From contig NZ_CP069370.1 of assembly GCF_019623905.1 (NCBI RefSeq), positions 1,922,001 through 1,986,000 on the forward strand: a stretch of DNA of 64,000 bases. Direction: 5' to 3'. Positions 1 to 8,358 of the stretch are shown piece after piece (the stretch's first letter is position 1; each line of letters begins with the position of its first letter). Made by a program: the position numbers and the translations under genes. The stretch is from Neotabrizicola shimadae (GTDB lineage Bacteria; Pseudomonadota; Alphaproteobacteria; Rhodobacterales; Rhodobacteraceae). The notes under the pieces were generated by a model that worked only from the letters and a program-made list of their open reading frames with translations, was not told the origin of the DNA and did not search any database.

Positions 1-359
1 GGAACGGCGCGATCTTCCGCGCGCGCCTTGCCAACCCGGATGTGAAGTATGGCTATCCGAAGGAAGGCTATCCCTTGTGGATGGACCAGGTGATGCTGCT
101 GTCGGATGCGAAGAACGTCGAGGAGGCCTACAAGTTCCTGGACTTCATCGCGCTGCCCGAGAATGCGGCGATGATTTCGGCCTATGCCCGCTATGCCAAC
201 GGCATCGCCGGATCGGAGCCCTTCATGCCCGAGGACATGAAGACCGCGCCCGAGATCGTGATTCCGGCGGAACTGGTTTCGGCCGGGCATTTCCTGTCGA
301 CCTGCACGGGCAAGGGCCAGGACTACATCACCGCGATCTGGACCGAACTGCAGAAGTGA
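1..359 (+). CDS. Polyamine-type ABC transporter substrate-binding protein, C-terminal part
   Basis: The window opens inside this gene; the first full codon starts at base 3 and about 118 codons remain before the TGA at 357-359. The fragment has the C-terminal lobe pattern of PotD/PotF-type periplasmic binding proteins: a Tyr-Pro-rich strand with a Trp (YPLWMDQ), then NVEEAYKFLDFIALPENAA, the usual helix of this family, and a YANG segment. The full protein would be a periplasmic receptor feeding spermidine, putrescine or a related cation to a membrane transporter encoded upstream. The amidase that follows could act on an imported amide, but that is only inferred from adjacency. A strong hairpin follows the stop. 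Confidence 0.75.
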   Translation, partial: NGAIFRARLANPDVKYGYPKEGYPLWMDQVMLLSDAKNVEEAYKFLDFIALPENAAMISAYARYANGIAGSEPFMPEDMKTAPEIVIPAELVSAGHFLSTCTGKGQDYITAIWTELQK

Positions 360-368
360 TCTGGCGGC

Positions 369-393
369 GATCCGGGGGCCCGGCCCCCGGATC
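369..393 (+). terminator. Strong GC hairpin after the binding-protein gene
   Basis: A 10-bp perfect stem (GATCCGGGGG / CCCCCGGATC) with a short loop lies 10 bases after the stop codon. There is no T tract, so it may be a 3' processing or rho-assisted end rather than a classical intrinsic terminator. Confidence 0.5.
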
Positions 394-482
394 ACGCGAT
401 ACGTGGGCGCCGTGCTGCGCGGAAGGGGGCGTTTCGCCCCTGCCCCCCCACAGGGTGTCTTGACCAAGATGAAGGAGCGGTC

Positions 483-1892
483 ATGTCGCTGACCGATCTG
501 TCCGCCTCTGACCTGTCGCGGCTGGTGGCGGCGCGGAAACTGGCGCCGTCCGAGATCATGGCGGCGCATCTGGAGCGCATTGCCGCGGTGAACGGTGCGG
601 TGAATGCGCTGGTCAGCTTGCGCGACCCTGACGAAGTGATGGCTGAGGCGCGGGCGCTGGACGATGCGCCGCGCCGGGGCTGGCTGCACGGGCTGCCGGT
701 GGCCGTGAAGGACCTGGTGGCGACCAGGGGCCTGCGGACGACCTATGGCTCGCCGCTGTTTGCCGATTTCCTGCCCGAGGCAGATGATCTGGTGGCGGCG
801 CGGATGCGGGCGGCGGGGGCGGTGTTCGTGGGCAAGTCGAACGTGCCGGAATGGGGCCAGGGCAGCCATTCCTACAACCCGGTCTTTGGCGTGACGCGCA
901 ACCCGTATGACCTGTCGCGCTCTGCGGGAGGGTCTTCGGGCGGCGCGGCGGCGGCGCTGGCGGCGCGGATGGTGCCGGTGGCGGACGGGTCGGACATGAT
1001 GGGGTCGCTGAGGAACCCCGCGGCCTTCTGCAACGTCTACGGCTTCCGGCCAAGCTGGGGGCTGGTGCCGGCGGATGCAGTGGGGGACACCTACCTGAAC
1101 ACGCTGGCGACCGAGGGGCCGATGGGGCGCACCGTCGAGGATGTGGCGCGGTTCCTGGAAGTGCTGGCGGGGGAAAACCCGGAGGTGCCGTTCTGCCGGA
1201 CGGCAGAACCCTATGCCGACCGGCTGGGCGGCGGGGTGAAGGGGCTGCGCATCGGCTGGCTGGGAGACTGGGGCGGCGCCTATGCGATGGAGCCCGGCAT
1301 CCTGGAGATCTGCCGTTCGGCTTTGGGACAGCTGGAGGAGATGGGGGCGGTGGTCGAGGAGGTGGTGCCTCCCTTCCCGGCGGAAAAGCTGTGGCTGGCC
1401 TGGGTGGCGCTGCGCGCCATGCTGAATGCGGGGGCCAAGCGGGCGTTTGCGCTGGACCCGGCGAAGCGCGCGAAGACCAAGCCCGAGACAATCTGGGAGA
1501 TCGAGCAGGGCATGGGGTTGAGTGCGGAAGCGGTTTACGAGGCGAGCGTGATCCGGTCGCGCTGGCACGCACGGGCGGCGAAGCTGTTCGAGACCTTTGA
1601 CGCTTTGGTGCTGCCCTCGGCGCAGGTCTGGCCCTTCCCGGCGGAATGGGACTGGCCGAAGGAGATCGCCGGGCGGACAATGGACACCTATCACCGCTGG
1701 ATGGAGGTGGTGATCCCGGTGAGCCTGATCGGCCTGTCGGCCCTGTCGGTGCCGGTGGGGTTCGGGGCGCAGGGCTTGCCGATGGGGATGCAGATCGCGG
1801 GCCGGGTTGGGGCGGATGCGCTGGTTCTGCGCATCGGTCAGGCCTGGCATGAGGCGACGGACTGGCCGGGCAAGCGCCCGCCGGTACTGTAA
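483..1892 (+). CDS. Amidase signature family hydrolase
   Basis: 469-aa enzyme of the amidase signature family, which hydrolyses carboxamides with a Ser-cisSer-Lys triad. The triad is visible: Lys76 in VAVKDL, cis-Ser151 in GGSSGG and nucleophile Ser175 in MMGSLRNPA; the 24-residue spacing between the serines is the family norm. The MMGS variant in place of the more usual TGGS is shared by some rhizobial-type amidases. The ATG has an AAGGAG box seven bases upstream. It is not GatA, which is present separately at 53806-55308. The substrate is unknown; the upstream polyamine-type transporter suggests an imported amide, by inference only. Confidence 0.85.
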   Translation: MSLTDLSASDLSRLVAARKLAPSEIMAAHLERIAAVNGAVNALVSLRDPDEVMAEARALDDAPRRGWLHGLPVAVKDLVATRGLRTTYGSPLFADFLPEADDLVAARMRAAGAVFVGKSNVPEWGQGSHSYNPVFGVTRNPYDLSRSAGGSSGGAAAALAARMVPVADGSDMMGSLRNPAAFCNVYGFRPSWGLVPADAVGDTYLNTLATEGPMGRTVEDVARFLEVLAGENPEVPFCRTAEPYADRLGGGVKGLRIGWLGDWGGAYAMEPGILEICRSALGQLEEMGAVVEEVVPPFPAEKLWLAWVALRAMLNAGAKRAFALDPAKRAKTKPETIWEIEQGMGLSAEAVYEASVIRSRWHARAAKLFETFDALVLPSAQVWPFPAEWDWPKEIAGRTMDTYHRWMEVVIPVSLIGLSALSVPVGFGAQGLPMGMQIAGRVGADALVLRIGQAWHEATDWPGKRPPVL

Positions 1893-1931
1893 CGCTTGCC
1901 CTTGGGCCCGGCGCGGGCCAAGAGGCTGGAC

Positions 1932-3158
1932 ATGATGCTGTTCGCCTACCGCCTGTTGATGGGGATCGCCCTGCCCTTCGCCGTTCTGGCGACCTTGTGG
2001 GGCATGGCGCGCGGGCGGCTGCCGGGATCGGCGCTGCGCGAGCGGCTGGGGCTGGGGCCAAAGCGGCAGGGCGGCGCCCCGGCGATCTGGGTGCATGGGG
2101 CGTCGCTGGGGGAACTGACCTCGGTGAAGGCGCTGATCCGCCGGCTGCGGGACGAGGTGCCGGGGCTGGAGGTTCTTGTGACCTCGAACACGGCGACGGC
2201 GCGGGAGATGGTGGCGGGCTGGCAGCAGGCGGGGGTCGAGGCGCGGCTGGCGCCCTTCGATACGGCCGGAGCGGCGGCGCGGGTGATCCGGGGCTGGCGG
2301 CCGGACCTGATGATCGTGGTGGAGAACGAGCTTTGGCCGGGCCGGATGGCGGCCGCGCGGGCAGCCGGCGTGCCGGTGGCGATGGTGGGCGCGCGCATGT
2401 CGGAACGCAGCGCGCGGCGGTGGGGCAAGGTGCCGGGGATGCGGGGCCTGCTGGAGGGGCTGGCGCTGGTATCGCCGCAGGATGAGGGCAGCGCGGCACG
2501 GCTGGTGGCGCTTGGCCTACCGCGCGACCGGCTGGCGCCGGTGCTGAACCTAAAGGCGGGGGTGGAGGCGTTGGCGCCGGTGACCGGGCCGGTGGCGCGG
2601 GACCGCTGTCTGCTGGCGGCCTCGACCCACGAGGGCGAAGAGGCGCTGGTGCTGGACGGCTTTGCCGAAGCACGCGGGCAGTTCGACCTGTTGATCCTGG
2701 CGCCGCGGCATCCGGCGCGGTTCGATGCCGTGGCGCGCGAGATCGCGGCGCGCGGTTTTGCGCTGCGGCGGCGCTCGGCGGGGGACGACGTGGCGGGGCC
2801 GGTCTTCCTGGCCGATACCCTGGGCGAGATGGCGCTGTGGTACGGCATGGCCGGGGCGACCGTGGTGGGCGGCACCTTTGCCGACCGGGGCGGACATACG
2901 CCGTTCGAGCCGGTGGCGGCGGGATCGGCGGTGGTGCATGGGCCTTCGCTTGCCAACCACCGCGATGCCTTTGCCGCGCTGGATGCGGCGGGGGGCGCGC
3001 TGGCGGTGACGGGCGATCTGGGGGCGGCGCTGGCCGGGCTGGATGGTTCGGCACAGACCCGGATGGCGGCGGCGGGGCGCGCGGCGCTGGCGGGCGGGGT
3101 GGAACTGGACGGGCTGGCGGCGCGGCTTCTGGCGCCGATGCGTCACGCCAGGGGATAG
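1932..3158 (+). CDS. waaA: 3-deoxy-D-manno-octulosonic acid (Kdo) transferase
   Basis: 408-aa GT30 glycosyltransferase that moves Kdo from CMP-Kdo to lipid A precursor at the inner membrane, in lipopolysaccharide core synthesis. An N-terminal hydrophobic anchor (about residues 5-22) is followed by HGASLGEL, whose Glu is the conserved catalytic base of the family, then TSNTATA, ENELWPG and GARMSERS. The C-terminal half has the GGTFADRGGHTPFEP nucleotide-binding segment. Start set at ATG 1932 because AGAGG lies seven bases upstream; a TTG at 1896 would add 12 residues. The 3' end overlaps the convergent 2'-5' RNA ligase gene by 16 bases. Confidence 0.92.
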   Translation: MMLFAYRLLMGIALPFAVLATLWGMARGRLPGSALRERLGLGPKRQGGAPAIWVHGASLGELTSVKALIRRLRDEVPGLEVLVTSNTATAREMVAGWQQAGVEARLAPFDTAGAAARVIRGWRPDLMIVVENELWPGRMAAARAAGVPVAMVGARMSERSARRWGKVPGMRGLLEGLALVSPQDEGSAARLVALGLPRDRLAPVLNLKAGVEALAPVTGPVARDRCLLAASTHEGEEALVLDGFAEARGQFDLLILAPRHPARFDAVAREIAARGFALRRRSAGDDVAGPVFLADTLGEMALWYGMAGATVVGGTFADRGGHTPFEPVAAGSAVVHGPSLANHRDAFAALDAAGGALAVTGDLGAALAGLDGSAQTRMAAAGRAALAGGVELDGLAARLLAPMRHARG

Positions 3159-3682
3159 GCCGCGAGCGCGGTATAGACCGAGCCGCGGGGACTGCGGTCC
3201 GATCGGAACAGCGTGATGTCGCGCGCCTGGAATTCCGCGCGGAAGGCGGTGAGGGCGACGGCGGATTCAAGGCGCAGGGCATCTGCCCCGCGCTGTGGCG
3301 GAAAGCGGCCAAGCGTGATGTGCGGGATGTAGCGGCGCGCCTAGGGCTGGATGCCCGCGCGGCGGGTGAGTGCCATGAGGCGGGTTTGCAGGGTCATCAG
3401 CGCAGGGTCGGGGCGCAGGGCGGCATAGGCAAGGCGCGCGCGGTCGGCACCGAAGAGGCCGAAGCCTTCGACCGCGAGGGTCATGGGCGGGGCATGGAAG
3501 GTGGAGAGCACGTCGTGCAGGTCCTGTGCCTGAGGTTCCGGCACCTCGCCCAGGAAGACCAGCGTGAGGTGAAGGTTCTCGACCGGCTCGCGCCGGGGCA
3601 ATGGCATCAGGAACTGCTGGACCGCCAACTGGCTGCGCAAGTCGTCAGGCAGGTCGATGGCGAGGAACAGGCGCAGGGTCAT
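3143..3682 (-). pseudogene. thpR: 2'-5' RNA ligase family gene interrupted by an in-frame TAG
   Basis: The reading frame would encode about 179 residues of a ThpR-type 2H phosphoesterase/2'-5' RNA ligase. Both catalytic HxT motifs are present in one frame: HLTL at residue 38 and HITL at residue 121. Between them codon 114 (3343-3341) is TAG, splitting the gene into a 113-residue N-terminal piece and a C-terminal piece (ARRYIPHITLGRF onward). No frameshift is involved. The start ATG overlaps the stop of the upstream deacetylase-like gene (ATGA), so the two are translationally coupled. The truncated product would have only one of the two catalytic histidines and should be inactive. A sequencing error or a single recent mutation is possible. 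Confidence 0.8.
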
Positions 3683-4773
3683 CGGCGGGCCAGAAGGGCG
3701 AGGCGGTCCCGGATCTCGGGGCGGATCGGGCCGGGGCGCGGCGGGTCTTCCAGCGTGGTGAGCAATGCCTCGTCGGGTGGGGGGCGGCCGCCACCGTTCC
3801 ACGACAGGCCGCGCAGGATGGCCTGCGCCTCTGCCGGCAGGCGGTCTGGAACGGGCTGGCCCGAGAGTGTGGCCCAGAGGAGCGTCCAGCAGCGGCCGAC
3901 GGACCAGGGGTTGTAGCCGCCGCCGCCGAGGAGAAGGAGGCGGGGCGCGAGGGGGCGGAGGGCTGCGAGCGTGTCGCGGTAGGCGCGGTTCGACAGGGAC
4001 AGCCGGGCGAGCGGGTCTTCGAGCAGTGCATCGGCTCCGGCTTGCAGAACGATGATTTCAGGTTGAAATTCCTGAATTCGCGGCAGGATGAGCCGGTCGC
4101 GGATCAGGGCCATTTCGGTATCGTTCAGGCCCTTCGGCACCGGCAGGTTGAAGGCCGAGCCCAGTGCGGTTTCGGTGAGGGCACCGGTGAAGGGCCAGCG
4201 GTTTTCTTCGTGTACCGAGATCATGCGGACGGCGGGATCGCCTGCAAAGGCGGGCTCCACCCCGTCGCAATGATGCGCGTCGATGTCGAGATAGACGATG
4301 CGCGAGAGGCCCGCGCGCTTCAGCGCGAGGATGCCGAGGACGGGATCGTTCAGGTAGCAGAAGCCGTTTGCACGGTCGGGCAGGCCGTGATGGGTGCCGC
4401 CGCCGGGGACGTGGATGGCGCCGGAGGGGGCCGCGGCCAGAAGCTCGGCCCCAAGCAGGACCCCGCCGACGCCGGTGGCGGGGCGGTCGAACATTTGGGG
4501 AAAGACCGGGTTGGACAGGGTGCCAAGTTGGTGTCGGGCGCGGATTTCCGGGCCGACGGTGCCTTCGGCCTGGGCGCGCTGGAGGGCGGCAATGTAGGCC
4601 GGGTCGTGGAAGGCGGTGAGCGCCGGGGCTTTGGCACGGGGGCTGGTGCGATAGCGGTCGGCCGGCAACCAGCCAAGCGCGCGGGTGAGGTCCAGAACGG
4701 TGGAAACGCGGGGGATGCGCAGGGGATGCTGCCCGGCATAGGGCGCGCGGGCGTAGATGGAGGCGGCGATCAT
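3679..4773 (-). CDS. Histone deacetylase family protein (AcuC/acetylpolyamine amidohydrolase-like)
   Basis: 364-aa zinc amidohydrolase of the histone deacetylase superfamily, members of which deacetylate acyl-lysine, acetylpolyamines or related amides. Seen: the tandem catalytic histidines at 128-129 (GGGTHHG), the ANGFCYLND loop, and zinc ligands Asp165 and His167 in YLDIDAHHCDG. The long frame extends 52 codons upstream to 4929, but the family start fits the ATG at 4773 (MIAASIYA); no strong ribosome site is seen there, so the start is uncertain. It shares ATGA with the broken thpR downstream. Substrate not determined. Confidence 0.85.
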   Translation of the reverse strand: MIAASIYARAPYAGQHPLRIPRVSTVLDLTRALGWLPADRYRTSPRAKAPALTAFHDPAYIAALQRAQAEGTVGPEIRARHQLGTLSNPVFPQMFDRPATGVGGVLLGAELLAAAPSGAIHVPGGGTHHGLPDRANGFCYLNDPVLGILALKRAGLSRIVYLDIDAHHCDGVEPAFAGDPAVRMISVHEENRWPFTGALTETALGSAFNLPVPKGLNDTEMALIRDRLILPRIQEFQPEIIVLQAGADALLEDPLARLSLSNRAYRDTLAALRPLAPRLLLLGGGGYNPWSVGRCWTLLWATLSGQPVPDRLPAEAQAILRGLSWNGGGRPPPDEALLTTLEDPPRPGPIRPEIRDRLALLARR

Positions 4774-5007
4774 CAGGGGGCCGAGAGGCGCGACGGGCGC
4801 CTGCGGAAGGGGGCGGCCGGCGGGGGCTGTCACGGGCGGGCCGAAGTGGACGGGAGCATGGTCATCCCAGGGGCAGGAGTGGGCAGAAAGCCGCGTTTCC
4901 TGAACAAAATCGCGTGGCAGGGGTGTCATTGCAAGGGATCCATGCCATTATCGATTCGAGCAGTATCGAACCCGCCGGCGCGGATTGAGACCGGCGAGGA
5001 AAGTCAG

Positions 5008-5487
5008 ATGAAACGCGACAAGTTGGTTCAATTCATGAACGGGGGCGTTGGACCCGGAAGCCAGAGTGCTGCTCTCTGCTGGCGCATGCACCGTGGCCGC
5101 GTCGAGGTTCTGCTGGTCACCAGCCGTGACACGGGGCGCTGGTTGTTGCCCAAGGGCTGGCCCATCGACGGTCTGAGCCCGGCAGGCTCGGCCGGGGTGG
5201 AGGCTTGGGAAGAGGCGGGCGTCGTGGGTTCGGTGCGCGAGGAGCCGGTGGGGTTCTTCGGCTATGACAAGGCTCTGAGCCCCGATGAGTATCTGCCCTG
5301 CATCGTGTCCGTGCACCCCTTGCGGGTGGAGCGGCTGGCGCGGCGGTTTCCCGAGCGCAAGCAGCGCAGCCGCAAGTGGTTTTCGGCGGCCAAGGCCGCG
5401 CGCAAGGTGGCGGAGCCCGAGCTGCGCGATTTGCTGGAGCGGCTGGCCGAGACGCCGGCACTGCTGGAGCCTCGCGCACAGGCTTGA
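5008..5487 (+). CDS. NUDIX hydrolase
   Basis: 159-aa Nudix family protein, hydrolysing a nucleoside diphosphate linked to some moiety X with Mg2+. The Nudix box is recognisable as PKGWPIDG followed by EAWEEAGV (about residues 47-70); the metal-binding EAWEEAG core is intact, while the first Glu of the canonical box is not obvious, as in a common alphaproteobacterial subgroup. Start ATG 5008 is fixed by GAGGAAA six bases upstream. The gene points away from the deacetylase-like gene, leaving about 230 bases between starts. Exact substrate unknown. Confidence 0.85.
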   Translation: MKRDKLVQFMNGGVGPGSQSAALCWRMHRGRVEVLLVTSRDTGRWLLPKGWPIDGLSPAGSAGVEAWEEAGVVGSVREEPVGFFGYDKALSPDEYLPCIVSVHPLRVERLARRFPERKQRSRKWFSAAKAARKVAEPELRDLLERLAETPALLEPRAQA

Positions 5488-5559
5488 CGGCGCCGGATTG
5501 CTGGCTAAGTGACGGAGGCTGCGCCCGGCGGTGGCGCACCGGTCTGCGGGTGAGCCTGG

Positions 5560-5982
5560 ATGATCCATTACGACCTGATCTGCGCCAATGAGCATGGCTT
5601 TGACAGCTGGTTCCAGTCGGCCGAGGGGTTCGACCGGCTGGCGGCGGCTGGCCAGGTGACATGCCCGCGTTGCGGATCGGTGGAGGTGCGGCGGGCGATC
5701 ATGGCGCCAGCGGTGGCGCATGGCACGGCGCGCGAGGCGCGGCCCCTGGGCGAGCCGCGCGAGGGGATCGAGGCGGCGCTGGCAGAGTTGCGGCGGCAGG
5801 TCGAGGCCAATTCGGAATATGTCGGGATGAACTTTGCCGCCGAGGCGCGGGCGATCCACGACGGCTCCGCTCCCGAACGGGCGATCTATGGCGAGGCGCG
5901 CCCGGACGAGGCGAAGAAGCTGATCGAGGACGGGGTGCCTGTCGCCCCCCTGCCCTTTCTCCCGAAGCGCAAGGCCAACTGA
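5560..5982 (+). CDS. DUF1178 family protein
   Basis: 140-aa protein of the DUF1178 family, common in alpha- and betaproteobacteria, of unknown function. It starts with the family signature MIHYDLIC...HGFDSWF and carries a CPRCGS knuckle near residue 35 that, with Cys8 and His12, could bind a metal. It follows the Nudix gene by 72 bases on the same strand and converges on the FG-GAP gene. No membrane segment or signal peptide is seen. Confidence 0.8.
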   Translation: MIHYDLICANEHGFDSWFQSAEGFDRLAAAGQVTCPRCGSVEVRRAIMAPAVAHGTAREARPLGEPREGIEAALAELRRQVEANSEYVGMNFAAEARAIHDGSAPERAIYGEARPDEAKKLIEDGVPVAPLPFLPKRKAN

Positions 5983-5999
5983 CCTGGCGGCAGTCGGGT

Positions 6000-6724
6000 C
6001 TAGCGGCAGTCGAGCGCGCGGGCGAAGGCGCGCGGCGTGGCGCTGGTGGCGATGGGAGTCACGCGGGGTTGCCCGTCGCGCAGGCTGACGGCGACGAGGC
6101 CGGACCAGTCGGCAGTGGCAAGCACTGCCTGGGCGCCCCGGCCGCAGTCACGGATGCCGCCGGAGATGTGGCTGTCGCCGATGCGGTGGTTGGTGAGGCC
6201 GGGGATGCGGGCGATTTCGGTGAAGCGCCCGTCGCGAAAGCGCAGGATCACCAGCACGCGGTCGAGGTGGGGTTTTTCGACATAGGCGATCTCTGGCCCG
6301 CCATCGCCATTGAGATCGGCCACGCCCAGGGGGGCGAGCCAGCGGTGCGGCTGGCCGAGGAAGGCGGTGGCGTGACGCTGGCCTTCGTCATTGTAGAGCG
6401 CGAGCGAGGCGCCGAGGGCGAGGTCGGATTCGACCACCATCGCCTCGGTGCGGCCATCGCCATCGGCATCGACGATGCGGACCTCGACATCCTCGAACAC
6501 GCGGGTTTCGGGCAGGCGGACGGTCAGTCGGCGCGCCGGGCAGGTTGGGCAGTCGCGGACCGTCAGGTCCAGCGCGCCCCATTCGACGGCATCGCCCAGC
6601 ACGGCGTGATCGTAGCGGGTGGTGGGCTGCGCCAGGCGGGCGGCGGTTACGCCCGGCCCCTCCGCCTGTGCGGCAGGCGGGGCCATGAGGAACAGCGCGA
6701 GGGCGGCGAGCGCCCTGCTCGGCA

Positions 6725-6725
<1 letters not shown>
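6000..6725 (-). CDS. Secreted FG-GAP/VCBS repeat protein
   Basis: 241-aa protein with a clear signal peptide (MPSRALAALALFLMAPPAAQA). The body has two Asp-rich Ca-binding-like loops, DADGDGRTEA and DLNGDGGPEI, typical of FG-GAP/VCBS beta-propeller repeats, plus a CPTC pair. Such proteins are periplasmic or exported; the function is unknown. The ATG overlaps the stop of the upstream ferredoxin gene (TGATG), so the two are likely cotranscribed and coupled, an unexpected pairing of a cytoplasmic redox protein with an exported one. Confidence 0.75.
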
Positions 6726-7581
<856 letters not shown>

Positions 7582-7658
7582 GCGGCGAGTGGCTTTCACC
7601 CTGCGGCAAATGCCGCTAGGATACGGCAGGCAAAAACCAGAGACGGGCAGCGGGCAGG

Positions 7659-8198
7659 ATGCGGACAGGGATCGGGCGCGGCGGTTGGGCGCTGATGGTC
7701 CTTGCGTGGCTTATGGCCTGTGGCGGGCCGCCCGTGCCCAAGGCGCCGGAAACAGGCGACCTTTCCGTCGAGATCCATCCCGGCGCCGCGGCACCGAAAA
7801 AGCCCGAGGGTGCCTGCTGGGCGCAGGATGTGGCGCCCCTTGTGATCGAGACCGTGACAGAGCAGGTCCAGGTCGCACCGGAGGAGCGCGGCCCGGATGG
7901 CGCCGTGATCCGGCCGGCGGCCTTTCGCAGCGACACCCGACAGAAGATCGTGCAAGAGCGCACCGAGATCTGGTTCCAGGCCCCCTGCCCTGAGGAATTC
8001 ACCGTGGCCTTCATCGCCTCGTTGCAGCGGGCGCTGAAGGCACGGGGGCTGTACCTGGCGCCCGTGACGGGCGTGATGGATGGCGCCACCAGCGCGGCGG
8101 TACAGAAGTTCCAGGCCGAGCGCGGGCTGGACAGCGCCAAGCTGTCACTGGCCGCGGCGCGGCAACTGGGCCTGATCGCGGGCGATTTCACGCGCTGA
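7659..8198 (+). CDS. Lipoprotein with peptidoglycan-binding domain
   Basis: 179-aa predicted lipoprotein: the hydrophobic leader ends in WLMAC with Cys21 as the lipidation site. The C-terminal 60 residues (FIASLQRALKARGLY ... VQKFQAERGL ... RQLGL) form a PG_binding_1 domain. The middle part is unrecognised and contains two cysteines (about residues 53 and 110) that may pair. Probably anchored in the outer membrane and contacting the cell wall. It stands alone between the OB-fold gene and the flavoprotein operon. Confidence 0.75.
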   Translation: MRTGIGRGGWALMVLAWLMACGGPPVPKAPETGDLSVEIHPGAAAPKKPEGACWAQDVAPLVIETVTEQVQVAPEERGPDGAVIRPAAFRSDTRQKIVQERTEIWFQAPCPEEFTVAFIASLQRALKARGLYLAPVTGVMDGATSAAVQKFQAERGLDSAKLSLAAARQLGLIAGDFTR

Positions 8199-8280
8199 GC
8201 CGTCGAGGCCAGGCGGGGGGCTGTTTGCCCCCGGCCCCGGCGGGGACGCGGCTCCCCCCAAGAGTAGGTGACCAAAGAGG

Positions 8281-8319
8281 AAGCCCGCAGGCTTGCGGGA
8301 GGGGCTTGCCTTTGTTTTG
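8281..8319 (+). terminator. Hairpin followed by T-rich tract
   Basis: CCCGCA (8284-8289) pairs with TGCGGG (8294-8299), then a G-rich spacer and CCTTTGTTTT. A second GC hairpin lies just upstream around 8214-8260. Together they probably end the lipoprotein transcript before the flavoprotein promoter. Confidence 0.4.
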
Positions 8320-8358
8320 CACAGTCTTATTGTACACATATTCAACAAAGGACGCGCC

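Noticed and set aside
613..3312. 899-residue open frame on the minus strand
   Set aside because: Antisense to the amidase and waaA; almost only Pro, Arg, Ala and Ser, as expected for a GC-rich shadow frame. No motif or start signal.
3341..3343. TAG in thpR read as pyrrolysine
   Set aside because: No pyl genes are seen, the MttB-family protein here has no in-frame TAG, and ThpR proteins do not use pyrrolysine. A nonsense mutation or read error is simpler.
3601..5487. 628-residue plus-strand frame ending in the Nudix protein
   Set aside because: Only the last 159 codons from ATG 5008 look like a protein; the rest is the antisense of the deacetylase-like and thpR genes.
8310..8345. Promoter TTGCAC / TATTGT for the flavoprotein operon
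   Set aside because: The boxes have wrong spacing (about 10 bases); a promoter must be here but I cannot place it.
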